From Azonexus sp. (lineage in GTDB: Bacteria; Pseudomonadota; Gammaproteobacteria; Burkholderiales; Rhodocyclaceae): 64,000 nucleotides of DNA. How positions within the stretch are numbered: the stretch's first letter is position 1; each line of letters starts with the position of its first letter. Below the pieces are notes generated by a model, which searched no databases, was not told the origin of the DNA, and saw only the letters and a program-made list of their open reading frames with translations. The translations under genes and the position numbers were made by a program. Positions 10,951 through 19,467 of the stretch are shown piece after piece. The stretch is taken from positions 56,210 to 120,209 of the forward strand of contig NZ_JAKLLH010000008.1 of assembly GCF_023150235.1 (NCBI RefSeq), in the 5' to 3' direction.

Positions 10951-11949
10951 ATGAACATCCTGTTTGTTCGTACCGACAATATCGGCGACCTGGTGTGCAC
11001 CACGCCGCTGATCGAGGCCACCCGTGCCGCCTGCCCGGAGGCCTGGATCGGCCTGCTGGCCAATGCCTATAGCGCGCCGGCGGTGGTCGGCCATCCGGCG
11101 CTCGACGAAGTCCTGGTCTATCGCAAGGCCAAGCATCTCGAACCCGGCGAGTCGCGCTGGGGCGCCTACTGGGACCGTTTGCGCACGATCATGGCCTTGC
11201 GCCGGCGCGGCATCGACTGGCTGCTGGTGCCGTCGGTCGGCGGGCAGGCCTCGGCGCGGCGCTTTGCCGGCTGGATCGGGGCGCGTCAGGTGCTGATCAA
11301 CGAGGAATGCGACGCGGCGCACGAGGTCGAGAAGGTGTTCGCGCTGGCCCGCCGCTTTCCGCCGCTGGCAGCCGTTGCGCCGGCGATCCCGCCGTGCCGG
11401 ATCGTCGCCGAGCCGGCCTTGCAGGCGCTGTGGCAACAGCGTTTGGCGACGGCTTTCGGTAGTGGCAAGCGCTTGCGGGTCGGCCTTCACATTTCGGCGC
11501 GCAAACCTTCGCAACGCTGGCCGGCAGCGGCTTTCGTCGATTTCGCCCGACGCCTGGCGGCACAGCGCGAAGTCGAGTTCATGCTTTTCTGGTCACCGGG
11601 CGACGAGCACGACCCCTGTCATCCCGGCGACGACCGCAAGGCCGCCGAGATCGTCGCCGCCGCCGCCGGCCTGCGCCTGCTGCCGGCGCCGACCGCCGCC
11701 CTGCCCGAACTGATCGCCGGCCTCTCCTTGTGCGACCTGGTGGTGCAGTCGGATGGCGGTGCGATGCACCTGGCGGCGGCGCTGGGCAAACCGATCGTCT
11801 GCTTCTTCGGCCAGTCCGACGCCGCGCGCTGGCAGCCCTGGGGCGTGCCGCACATCGTCTTGCAGCCGGCGAGCCGGGAGGTTGCCGAAGTCAGCGTCGA
11901 GGCGGCGCTGGCGGCGTGCGAACAACTGCTGGCGGGCGGCGCCCGCTAG
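10951..11949 (+). CDS. GT9 heptosyltransferase-family LPS core enzyme
   Basis: The product has 332 residues beginning MNILFVRTDNIGDLVCTTPL, the classic heptosyltransferase N-terminus. The C-terminal half contains RVGLHISARKPSQRWP and the donor-site segment VVQSDGGAMHLAAALGKPIV. It would transfer heptose or a related residue to the LPS core in the cytoplasm. It is monocistronic, with its own candidate promoter at 10890, and ends 137 bp before a 42-bp perfect palindrome that can stop transcription from both sides. It is clearly distinct from the GT9 protein at 2290. The assignment to WaaF, WaaC or WaaQ is left open. Confidence 0.88.
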   Translation: MNILFVRTDNIGDLVCTTPLIEATRAACPEAWIGLLANAYSAPAVVGHPALDEVLVYRKAKHLEPGESRWGAYWDRLRTIMALRRRGIDWLLVPSVGGQASARRFAGWIGARQVLINEECDAAHEVEKVFALARRFPPLAAVAPAIPPCRIVAEPALQALWQQRLATAFGSGKRLRVGLHISARKPSQRWPAAAFVDFARRLAAQREVEFMLFWSPGDEHDPCHPGDDRKAAEIVAAAAGLRLLPAPTAALPELIAGLSLCDLVVQSDGGAMHLAAALGKPIVCFFGQSDAARWQPWGVPHIVLQPASREVAEVSVEAALAACEQLLAGGAR

Positions 11950-12086
11950 GCCCGCGCCCGGCGCAGTCGGCACGGCCGGTCGAGAAGGTTGCGGGTGTTC
12001 CCGGTACTGCGGCAAAAGACAGGCAGGTAGCCCAAAACCTGCGCCACGCGGCGTCATCGGCGCCCGAGATCGGGGCTGCGGGATGA

Positions 12087-12128
12087 AAAAAGGCGATTTT
12101 CACGGTCGACCGTGAAAATCGCCTTTTT
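12087..12128. terminator. 42-bp perfect palindrome acting as bidirectional terminator (repeat family member)
   Basis: The two 21-base arms are exactly complementary, with no loop: five A, GGCGATTTT, CACGGTC, then the mirror image ending in five T. It sits between the convergent genes ending at 11949 and 12141. On either strand the transcript would form a long stem followed by U, so it can serve as an intrinsic terminator both ways. The centre is the CGGTCGACCG core (12103-12112) shared with copies elsewhere. Confidence 0.85.
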
Positions 12129-12140
12129 ACCTTGGCCGCT

Positions 12141-13739
12141 TCAACGGGCCTCGACCCGGAACCACTCGATCCGCGTTTGCAGCGGTGCCAGGCTGCGGCT
12201 GGCGAAGGCTGCCTGCCATTCGGCGGCGCCGGCGCCGTTGCGGGCGAAGCGCAGTCCCGAGCCGTGGCTGGCCAGGGTCTGGTAATTGCCCAGGGGGACG
12301 GCACGGTAGCCGGCAGCGGTGAGTTTTTCCTGGAGCAGCGCGACATCGTCGCTCTCGGCAAAGACCGGGGTGCCGGCCTGCGCCAGTTCCGCCGCATGGG
12401 CTGCCAGGTCGCGGTACTGGCGGTGCGGTTGGCCGCTGAGAATGGCCAGCATCGCCGGTTGCGGCCCTTCAAAAAAGACCACCGCTTGTTGCCGGCCGAG
12501 CGCCACCACCTCGGCGGGTAGCGCATTGATCCCCAGTGCCGGGAAGAGCAGCGCCAGCAGCGTCGTCCAGTAGATGATCGGGGTGGCCAGCAGATGACCG
12601 AGCCCCCGGTCGTTCCACCAGGCCCAGGCCAGGTAAAGCGCCGGGACCAGCAGCCAGGGCCAGCCGCCGAGCCCGAACCAGGCGGCGAAGCCACCCAGCG
12701 CCAGGCCGGGCAGCAGGGCGACCAGCATCCCGAGGCGGAAGGCGAGGCGGCTGCGCAACTGCGGCAGCAGGCAGGCGAGGAAGATCGCCAGCGGTACCAG
12801 CGAGCCGATCAGGTAGCGGTCGAAGGCGCGGATCAGCAGGAAGGGCAGGGTCGCAGCCAGGAACCAGGTGAGCAGCAGGCGGCGTAAATCGTCGTCGCTG
12901 CGCCAGCGCTGGCCGAGATGGGCGGCGAAGACGAAGACCCAGGGCAGGCCGATGCTGAACAGGCCGAAGAGGGCGTTGAGGTTGGGCTGGAAGAACTGCC
13001 GCGACTCGATTTCTCCGGCAAAGGCGGCTTCGGCGGCGGCCGGGTGCAATTGCTTGACCAGGTAGAACCAGGGCAGCGCCAAAGCAGCGAAGAGCAGGGC
13101 ATGCGCGAACAGGCCGGGCCAGTGGGCGAACAGTTGGCGGCGGATGTCGGCACGGCCGATCAGCAGCGCGAGCAGGCCGCTGCCGCAGACGATCACGGCA
13201 ATCGGTCCCTTGGTCAGGAAAGCTGCCGCCAGCAGCAGGCTAGCGCCGGTCAGCCAGGGCCAGCGCGGGCGTTCGTTCCAGATCAGCAGCAGCCAGAAGG
13301 CGCTGGCCGACAGCGCGGCGACCGGGATGTCGAGCATGAAGCGGCGCGATTCGGTGGCCAGCCCGAGCATCCCGAGCAGGATCAGGGCGGCGACCGTGCC
13401 GGTCGTCCGCTCGCCGCTCAGGCGGCGGCCGATGGCGGCGGTGGCGACCACCAGCAGGCCGCCGAACAGCACCACGAGCATCCGCGCGCTGACCAGCGAG
13501 GCGCCGAACAGTTCGTAACTGGCGCGGCCCAGCCAGTAGAGCAGCGGCGGTTTCTTGATCCGGGGTACGCCGTCGAGGAAGGGCACCAGCCAGTGATCGT
13601 CGTGGAGCATTTCCAGCGGCGTGCGCAGGCCGAGGTAAAACTCGTCCTTGCCGGTCAGTCCGGTTGCTTCCCAGATGCCGAGGCAGAGCACCAGGACGGC
13701 GAGGACGAAGAGCAGGGGGAGTGAGGTAAGTAAACGCAT
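12141..13739 (-). CDS. ArnT-like/PMT-family membrane glycosyltransferase
   Basis: This 532-residue GT-C protein has roughly ten to twelve membrane segments. The first periplasmic loop carries GLTGKDEFYLGLRTPLEM and PRIKKPPLLYWLGRA, matching the acidic catalytic site and KPPL motif of the ArnT/PMT family. Such enzymes use undecaprenyl-phosphate sugars to modify lipid A, proteins or glycolipids on the periplasmic side. The substrate is not deducible; lipid A modification fits the LPS context. ATG 13739 is chosen over an in-frame TTG at 13760 because the latter has no visible ribosome site. It lies downstream of polA on the same strand, with a repeat copy (13776) between them. Confidence 0.85.
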   Translation of the reverse strand: MRLLTSLPLLFVLAVLVLCLGIWEATGLTGKDEFYLGLRTPLEMLHDDHWLVPFLDGVPRIKKPPLLYWLGRASYELFGASLVSARMLVVLFGGLLVVATAAIGRRLSGERTTGTVAALILLGMLGLATESRRFMLDIPVAALSASAFWLLLIWNERPRWPWLTGASLLLAAAFLTKGPIAVIVCGSGLLALLIGRADIRRQLFAHWPGLFAHALLFAALALPWFYLVKQLHPAAAEAAFAGEIESRQFFQPNLNALFGLFSIGLPWVFVFAAHLGQRWRSDDDLRRLLLTWFLAATLPFLLIRAFDRYLIGSLVPLAIFLACLLPQLRSRLAFRLGMLVALLPGLALGGFAAWFGLGGWPWLLVPALYLAWAWWNDRGLGHLLATPIIYWTTLLALLFPALGINALPAEVVALGRQQAVVFFEGPQPAMLAILSGQPHRQYRDLAAHAAELAQAGTPVFAESDDVALLQEKLTAAGYRAVPLGNYQTLASHGSGLRFARNGAGAAEWQAAFASRSLAPLQTRIEWFRVEAR

Positions 13740-13768
13740 TCTCGGTCGGCGCCAGGTCAAAATGCCAA

Positions 13769-13795
13769 TTTGGCGCGGTTGACCGTGAATAGGTG
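13769..13795 (-). repeat. Dispersed palindromic element, polA/ArnT-like gap
   Basis: Read on the minus strand, TATTCACGGTCAACCGCGCC is followed by AAATTGG. This is a variant copy with near-core CGGTTGACCG at 13776-13785 (plus strand). It occupies the short gap between two minus-strand genes. Confidence 0.65.
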
Positions 13796-13815
13796 GTTGG
13801 CCACCGGATGCCGGC

Positions 13816-16572
13816 TCAATGCGCCGCCTCCCAGTTCGGGCCGACGCCGATGTCGGCGACCAGCGGCACCCGCAGGGTCGCCACCCGGCTCATCAGCTGC
13901 GGAATCCGGTGGCGCACCGCCTGCAGCTCGCTGTCCGGCACTTCCAGCACCAGTTCGTCGTGCACCTGCAGGATCAGCCGGGTCTGCAACTGTTCGCGCT
14001 GCAGCCAGTCCTGGACCGCGACCATCGCCAGCTTGATCAGGTCGGCGGCGGTGCCCTGCATCGGCGCGTTGATCGCGGCACGCTCGGCGCCCTGGCGGCG
14101 CATCGCCTGGCTGGACTTGATCTCGGGAAAGTGCAGGCGGCGACCGAAGACGGTCTCGACATAGCCCTGTTCGCGCGCCATCTGCCGCGCTTCTTCCATG
14201 TAGCGGGCGACGCCGGGGTAGCGGGCGAAATAGCGGTCGATGTAGGTCTGCGCCGCGCTGCGTTCGAGTCCGAGCTGGCGGGCCAGACCGAAGGCGCTCA
14301 TGCCGTAGATCAGGCCGAAGTTGATGCTCTTGGCGACGCGGCGCTGGTCCGGGCCGACTTCGAGCGGGGTGACGCCGAAAATCTCGGCGGCGGTGGCGCG
14401 GTGCACGTCCTCGCCGTGGGCGAAGGCCTCGCACAGACGCGGGTCGCCGGAGAGATGGGCCATGATCCGCAGCTCGATCTGCGAATAGTCGGCGGAAACG
14501 ATGCTGCTGCCGGCCGGGGCGACGAAGGCGGTGCGGATGCGGCGGCCTTCCTCGGTACGCACCGGGATGTTCTGCAGGTTGGGTTCGCTCGACGACAGGC
14601 GGCCGGTGACCACCGAGGCCTGCGCGTAGTGGGTATGCACCCGCCCGGTCCGCGGGTTGATCATCTTCGGCAGCTTGTCGGTGTAGGTGCCCTTGAGCTT
14701 GGCCAGGCTGCGCTGTTCGAGCAGCAGCTTGGGCAGCGGGTAGTCGAGCGCAAGCTCGGAGAGCACCTCCTCGTCGGTCGAGGGCGCGCCCGAAGCGGTC
14801 TTTTTCTTGACCGGCAGGCCGAGCTTGGTAAACAGGATTTCGCCCAATTGCTTGGGTGAGGCCAGGTTGAACGGCTGGCCGGCGAGTTCGTAGGCCTGGG
14901 TTTCCAGCGCCAGCAGCTTCTGGCCGATTTCGTGGCTCTGGCGGGCGAGCAGTTCGCCGTCGACCAGCACCCCGGTGCGTTCCATCTGCCAGATCACCTG
15001 GCGTGCCGGCAACTCGATCTCGCGGTAGATGCGTTCCAGTCCTGCCGCCTCGGCGATCACCGGCCGCAGCCGCTGGTGGATGCGCAGGGTCATGTCGGCG
15101 TCTTCGGCGGCGTAGGTCGCGGCGCGTTCGAGTTCGACCTGGTCGAAACTGATCTGCTTGGCGCCCTTGCCGCACAGGTCCTCGAAGGCGATGGTGTCGA
15201 GCCCGAGGTGGCGCTTGCACAGCTGGCCGAGGTCGTGGCCGCCGCCGGGCCATTTGCCGGAGTCGAGGACGTAGCTTTGCAGCAGCGTGTCGTCGGCGAT
15301 CCCGGCCAGCGCGATGCCGTGATTGGCGAAGACATGTTGGTCGAACTTGGCGTTCTGCAGCAGCTTTTTACGGTCGACCGCCTCCAGCCACGGTTTCAGC
15401 CGTGCCAGCACCGCCTCGCGCGGCAGTTGCTCGGGGGTGCCGGGGGCGCTGTGGGCGAGTGGGATGTAGCAGGCATGACCGGGCTCGACCGCGAGCGAGA
15501 GGCCGACGATGCGGGCGGCAAAGGGGTCGAGGCCGTCGGTCTCGCTGTCGAGCGCGGTCAGCTCGGCGGCTGCAATGCGTGCCAGCCAGGCGTCGAAGGC
15601 CGGCCAGTCGAGCACGGTTTCGTAATTGACCGGCGGTGCGGCGACAGCTGGCGCAGCCTCGTCGTCCGCCAGCGCGGCCTCGCCGCTTGCGTTCGCGACC
15701 GGCAGGTTGCCATCGCCATCTTCGAGCGCGGTGCTGACTTCGCGCAGCCAGGTGCGGAAGTTGTAGCGGCTGTACAGCTCGCGCAGCGTCGGCAGGTCCG
15801 GCTCGCTCACGGTCAACGCGGTGGGGGCCGGCAAATCCGGCAGGTCGCAGACGACGGTGACCAGCTTCTTGCCGAGCGGCAGGAAGTCGAGATGGTCGCG
15901 CAGGTTCTGGCCGACGACGCCGGTGATTTTCTCGGCATTGGCGACGATGCCGTCGAGCGAGCCGTACTGGGCCAGCCACTTGAGCGCGGTCTTCGGGCCG
16001 CACTTGCTGACGCCGGGAACGCCGTCGACGGTGTCGCCGACCAGCGCCAGGTAATCGACGATCATTGAAGGCGGGACGCCGAACTTGGCTTCGACGCCGG
16101 CGGCGTCGAGCACTTCGTCGGTCATGGTATTGACCCAGCGGACGTGCGGCCCGACCAGCTGGGTCAGGTCCTTGTCGCCGGTCGAGATCACGCTGTCGAT
16201 ACCGGCGGCGGCGGCTTGCGTCGCCAGGGTGCCGATCACGTCGTCGGCCTCGACCCCGTCAACATTGAGCAGCGGCCAGCCGCAGGCGCGAATCGCGGCG
16301 TGGATCGGCTCGATCTGGGCGCGCAGCTCATCCGGCATCGGTGGCCGGTGCGCCTTGTATTGCGGGTACCAGTCGTCGCGGAAAGTCTTGCCCTTGGCGT
16401 CGAAGACCACGGCTTTGTAGTCCGCCTTGTAGTCCCCATCCAGCCGGCGTAGCATGCTCAGCACGCCATACAAGGCCCCGGTGGGCTCCCCGGCAGGGTT
16501 GCGCAGGTCGGGCATGCCGTGGAAGGCCCGATAGAGATAGGACGAACCGTCCACCAACAACAAAAGAGGCAT
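13816..16572 (-). CDS. polA: DNA polymerase I
   Basis: The product has 918 residues, the normal full length. An N-terminal 5' nuclease domain (about 1-290; LLLVDGSSYLYRAFHG, ADDVIGTLA) is followed by a 3'-5' exonuclease domain with LDSETDGLDPF (about 320-500). The family A polymerase domain carries SADYSQIELRIMAHLSGD and the C-terminal VHDELVLEVPD. It fills gaps after primer removal and during repair. A copy of the dispersed palindrome (core at 15371-15380) lies inside the exonuclease domain and is read as EAVDRKKL with no evident change of length. ATG 16572 lies 5 bp from the start codon of the divergent LOG gene. I see no Shine-Dalgarno for polA itself. Confidence 0.97.
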   Translation of the reverse strand: MPLLLLVDGSSYLYRAFHGMPDLRNPAGEPTGALYGVLSMLRRLDGDYKADYKAVVFDAKGKTFRDDWYPQYKAHRPPMPDELRAQIEPIHAAIRACGWPLLNVDGVEADDVIGTLATQAAAAGIDSVISTGDKDLTQLVGPHVRWVNTMTDEVLDAAGVEAKFGVPPSMIVDYLALVGDTVDGVPGVSKCGPKTALKWLAQYGSLDGIVANAEKITGVVGQNLRDHLDFLPLGKKLVTVVCDLPDLPAPTALTVSEPDLPTLRELYSRYNFRTWLREVSTALEDGDGNLPVANASGEAALADDEAAPAVAAPPVNYETVLDWPAFDAWLARIAAAELTALDSETDGLDPFAARIVGLSLAVEPGHACYIPLAHSAPGTPEQLPREAVLARLKPWLEAVDRKKLLQNAKFDQHVFANHGIALAGIADDTLLQSYVLDSGKWPGGGHDLGQLCKRHLGLDTIAFEDLCGKGAKQISFDQVELERAATYAAEDADMTLRIHQRLRPVIAEAAGLERIYREIELPARQVIWQMERTGVLVDGELLARQSHEIGQKLLALETQAYELAGQPFNLASPKQLGEILFTKLGLPVKKKTASGAPSTDEEVLSELALDYPLPKLLLEQRSLAKLKGTYTDKLPKMINPRTGRVHTHYAQASVVTGRLSSSEPNLQNIPVRTEEGRRIRTAFVAPAGSSIVSADYSQIELRIMAHLSGDPRLCEAFAHGEDVHRATAAEIFGVTPLEVGPDQRRVAKSINFGLIYGMSAFGLARQLGLERSAAQTYIDRYFARYPGVARYMEEARQMAREQGYVETVFGRRLHFPEIKSSQAMRRQGAERAAINAPMQGTAADLIKLAMVAVQDWLQREQLQTRLILQVHDELVLEVPDSELQAVRHRIPQLMSRVATLRVPLVADIGVGPNWEAAH
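15365..15382 (-). repeat. Dispersed palindrome core inside polA
   Basis: TTTTTACGGTCGACCGCC on the plus strand contains an exact CGGTCGACCG (15371-15380). On the coding strand it reads GTC GAC CGT AAA AAG, giving V-D-R-K-K. Confidence 0.6.
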
Positions 16573-16577
16573 GGGAA

Positions 16578-17306
16578 ATGACCGAAAACGACAAGCTGAT
16601 CATGCACGTGGAGACCGAGGCGCTGCTGAAGAACACGACAGCCCGTGAATCCTGGCGGATTTTCGGCATTATGTCAGAGTTCGTCGAAGCCACCGAACGC
16701 CTGTCGGCGATCAAACCGGCCGTTACCATCTTCGGCAGCGCCCGTATCAAGCCCGGTACGCCCTACTACGACCTCGCCGAGAAGACTGCCCGCTTGTTGT
16801 CGGATTCGGGTTTCTCGGTCATCTCCGGCGGCGGGCCGGGGATCATGGAAGCGGCCAACAAGGGCGCTTTCGAGGGCAAGTCGCCGTCGGTCGGACTCAA
16901 TATCCAGTTGCCGCACGAACAAAGCACCAATCCTTACCAGAACATCTCGCAGACCTTCCGTCATTTCTTCGCCCGCAAGTACATGTTCGTCCGCTTCGCC
17001 AGCGCCTACGTCGTGATGCCGGGCGGTTTCGGCACCCTCGACGAACTGATGGAGGCGCTGACCCTGATCCAGACCGGCAAGGCGCGCAAGATTCCGCTGA
17101 TTCTGGTTTGTTCCGACTTCTGGAAAGGCATGCTCGACTGGTTTCGCGAGCGCCTGGTCGAAGAAAAGATGATCGATCCCGACGACATGAATCTGATCCA
17201 GCTGATCGACCAACCCGAGCAGGTGGTCGAAGCCATCTTCAAGCATTACGAAGCCCGTCCTTTCGGCCCGCTGCCGAACGAGCGGGAGATGATGCTGAAC
17301 CTGTAA
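16578..17306 (+). CDS. LOG-family (TIGR00730) Rossmann-fold nucleotide phosphoribohydrolase
   Basis: This 242-residue protein carries the two LOG signatures, SGGGPGIMEAANKGAF and MPGGFGTLDELMEAL (PGGxGTxxE). Family members cleave nucleoside 5'-monophosphates (cytokinin precursors, or purine nucleotides in PpnN-like proteins) into base and ribose phosphate. The N-terminal 50 residues precede the core fold; the longer bacterial branch has such an extension. The AGAGG ribosome site at about 16564-16568 overlaps the first codons of the divergent polA gene, and the two start codons are only 5 bp apart. The actual substrate in this organism is not known. Confidence 0.88.
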   Translation: MTENDKLIMHVETEALLKNTTARESWRIFGIMSEFVEATERLSAIKPAVTIFGSARIKPGTPYYDLAEKTARLLSDSGFSVISGGGPGIMEAANKGAFEGKSPSVGLNIQLPHEQSTNPYQNISQTFRHFFARKYMFVRFASAYVVMPGGFGTLDELMEALTLIQTGKARKIPLILVCSDFWKGMLDWFRERLVEEKMIDPDDMNLIQLIDQPEQVVEAIFKHYEARPFGPLPNEREMMLNL

Positions 17307-17428
17307 TAAAATCCCGGCAAAGGCCGGAAGCGGCGGGGCTTGGGGTATCCTGCCCCCCTGGCCGGGCCGTTTCGCCTTGCCGGCTTTCCCACCCGTCAAT
17401 GTCATTCATCGATACACATCCATTTACC

Positions 17429-17758
17429 ATGCGCCGACTGCTCCCCCTGTTGCTTCTCGCTTCCGCCCCGGTCTGGGCCCAGCCGGCCGGTTCGCAACCC
17501 CTGCCGGCGGTTCCGCCGCCGCCACCCGAGATGGAGGCCTTCGACGCCGCGCTCGAGCCGCAGGTGACCATCGTCAAGAGCGAGCGCGAGACGCGCGAGG
17601 AATTCCGCATCAAGGGCAAGCTCTACATGATCAAGGTCACCCCGGCCGCCGGCCCGGCGTATTACCTGATCGACCAGCACGGCGACGGCAAATTCATCGA
17701 GTCCCATATTCCGGGGACGGCGGTCAAGCCGCCGATGTGGATCATCCATAGCTGGTAA
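17429..17758 (+). CDS. DUF2782 exported small protein
   Basis: The product has 109 residues. MRRLLPLLLLASAPVWA is a signal peptide with a likely cut after AWA-type residues. A proline-rich linker (LPAVPPPPPEM) and a compact domain follow: VTIVKSERETREEFRIKGKL, then YMIKVTPAAGPAYYLIDQHG and the C-terminal MWIIHSW. This matches my recollection of the DUF2782 family, of unknown function, often found beside polA and thrB in betaproteobacteria. It is likely periplasmic. It ends 3 bp before the thrB start, so co-transcription is likely. ATG 17429 is chosen because it places the signal peptide at the very N-terminus. Confidence 0.8.
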   Translation: MRRLLPLLLLASAPVWAQPAGSQPLPAVPPPPPEMEAFDAALEPQVTIVKSERETREEFRIKGKLYMIKVTPAAGPAYYLIDQHGDGKFIESHIPGTAVKPPMWIIHSW

Positions 17759-17761
17759 ACC

Positions 17762-18718
17762 TTGTCGGTCTATACCTCCGTTGATCGCGATACCCTCGCC
17801 GACTGGCTGCAGCCATTGGCTGTCGGCGCTTACGTGGACCACGCCGGCATTTCCGCCGGGATGCAGAATTCCAATTATTTCGTCGAGACCAGTGCCGGAC
17901 GCTGGGTGCTGACGCTGTTCGAGCACCTGCCGGCGGGCGAGGTCGCCACGTATCTGCAATTGATGCAGTGCCTGGCTGAGCGCGGCATTCCTTGTCCGCG
18001 CCCATGCCCGGATAGCGCCGGAGAACTGCTGCGGCCGCTGGCCGGCAAGCCGGCGGCACTGTTTACGCGTCTCCCCGGTCACGATCTCGATACGCCCGAC
18101 ACGGCGGCGTGCCGCCGGATCGGGCAGACCCTGGCCCGCCTGCACCTGGCGGCAGCCGACCTCGTCGATTTTCCCGCCAACCCCTGCGGCGCGGCCTGGC
18201 GGCAGCGGGTCGGCCAGGATCTGCTGCCCCTGTTGCCGGTCGCCGAGCGCGAATTGCTTGCCGACGAACTGCTTTTTCAGCAAAAGCAGGCGTGGACCGT
18301 GGAAGTCGGTCGCGGCCTGCCCGCCGGGGTGATCCACGGCGACCTGTTCCGCGACAACGTGTTGTGGGACGGCCCGGAGCAGATCGGCGGTCTGCTCGAT
18401 TTCTATTTTGCCGGGGTCGACGCCTGGCTCTACGACCTGGCGATCGTGGTCAACGACTGGTGTCCCGACGCCGGGCGCGAACGGGCGCTGCTCACGGCCT
18501 ATGCCGCCGAGCGCCCCTTCACCGATTGCGAACGCCGGCACTGGCTGGCGGTACGGCGGGCTGCCGCGCTCCGTTTCTGGCTGCTGCGGCTCGACGCCTG
18601 GCACCGGCCTCGGCCCGGCAAGGACGTATTGCGCAAGGATCCGCTGCATTTCGGCCGCATGCTGCAGGCGCTGCGCCGGCAGCCACCGTGGCCCGAATCC
18701 CTCTCTTTCCCCTCATGA
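17762..18718 (+). CDS. thrB: Homoserine kinase (APH-fold ThrB)
   Basis: The product has 318 residues and converts homoserine to O-phosphohomoserine for threonine synthesis. It belongs to the aminoglycoside-phosphotransferase-fold type common in alpha- and betaproteobacteria, not the GHMP type of E. coli. The sequence shows MQNSNYFVETSAGRWVLTLF in the N-lobe, then the catalytic loop GVIHGDLFRDNVLWDG and the metal-binding GGLLDFYFAGVDAW. It starts with TTG at 17762, just behind the DUF2782 stop. Its own stop overlaps the next gene by 4 bp (ATGA). The start codon is the only uncertain point. Confidence 0.93.
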   Translation: MSVYTSVDRDTLADWLQPLAVGAYVDHAGISAGMQNSNYFVETSAGRWVLTLFEHLPAGEVATYLQLMQCLAERGIPCPRPCPDSAGELLRPLAGKPAALFTRLPGHDLDTPDTAACRRIGQTLARLHLAAADLVDFPANPCGAAWRQRVGQDLLPLLPVAERELLADELLFQQKQAWTVEVGRGLPAGVIHGDLFRDNVLWDGPEQIGGLLDFYFAGVDAWLYDLAIVVNDWCPDAGRERALLTAYAAERPFTDCERRHWLAVRRAAALRFWLLRLDAWHRPRPGKDVLRKDPLHFGRMLQALRRQPPWPESLSFPS

Positions 18719-19464
18719 ACGAACCCCAATCCTTTCCCCTGGTCCCGGCACCTTTCTCCGGCCATTCGCGCGAGGTCGAGGCCGGCGCCTGTTTCGACTG
18801 GTTGCGCCAGGGCTGGATGCTGTTTCTCGGCAATCCCGGCGTCTGGATCGGTAGCACGGTCCTGCTGCTGGTGATGCTGATGGCGATATCCATCGTCCCG
18901 CTCTTCGGCCAGGTCGCGGCCCACCTGCTGGCGCCGCTGTTCAGCGTCGGCATGCTGAAGCTGGCCAAGTGCCTGGCCGAAGGTGAAGAACCGCATGTCT
19001 CCGATCTTTTTGCCGGCTTCCGCAGCCAGCGCAGCGGCCCCCTGGTCATGGTCGGCGTCCTCTTCGCCGCGGCCAGCTTCGGCATTGCCTTTATCGCCTT
19101 CCTGCTCGTCAGCGGTGGGGTCATCGGCGGCGTGGTGACCGGCAAGGTGGGCGGCATCGGTGTCGCGCTCGGCGGGGCGATGCTCGCCGGCCTGCTGGTG
19201 ATGGTCTTGTCGGTTCCGGTGATCATGGCCACCTGGTTCGCACCGGCGCTGGTCTTCTTTCACGGCATGACGCCGGTCGAGGCAATGAAGGCGAGTTTCG
19301 CCGCCGGCGCCAGGAACTGGCTGGCGATGTGCGTCTTCGCCACCTTCCTCGTCATCGCGCTTTTCTTCGCCATGCTGCCGATGCTGCTCGGCTTGCTGCT
19401 TTTCCTGCCGGTCTTCTCCGGTGCGGTCTACGCGTCCTATCGCGACATTTTTGCCGGAGCCTGA
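18715..19464 (+). CDS. BPSS1780-family membrane protein (first of tandem pair)
   Basis: The product has 249 residues with about five to six membrane segments. A cytoplasmic lead-in (FDWLRQGWMLFLGNPGVW) precedes the first segment, and the protein ends FSGAVYASYRDIFAG. Family members have no established function that I know. The start overlaps the thrB stop by 4 bp. The gene 3 bp downstream is a paralogue with the same architecture and C-terminal end (YASYRDIF here, YACYRDIF there). Residues about 110-160 are very rich in glycine and valine. Membrane location is clear; the role is unknown. Confidence 0.8.
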   Translation: MNEPQSFPLVPAPFSGHSREVEAGACFDWLRQGWMLFLGNPGVWIGSTVLLLVMLMAISIVPLFGQVAAHLLAPLFSVGMLKLAKCLAEGEEPHVSDLFAGFRSQRSGPLVMVGVLFAAASFGIAFIAFLLVSGGVIGGVVTGKVGGIGVALGGAMLAGLLVMVLSVPVIMATWFAPALVFFHGMTPVEAMKASFAAGARNWLAMCVFATFLVIALFFAMLPMLLGLLLFLPVFSGAVYASYRDIFAGA

Positions 19465-19467
19465 ACC

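Noticed and set aside
15807-15824. CTCACGGTCAACGCGGTG inside polA as a repeat copy
   Set aside because: It has half the core but no palindromic second half or A-rich tail. Likely chance.
13819-16068. Long plus-strand frames opposite polA
   Set aside because: They are shadows of polA. No motifs are present, and the translation is a product of codon bias.
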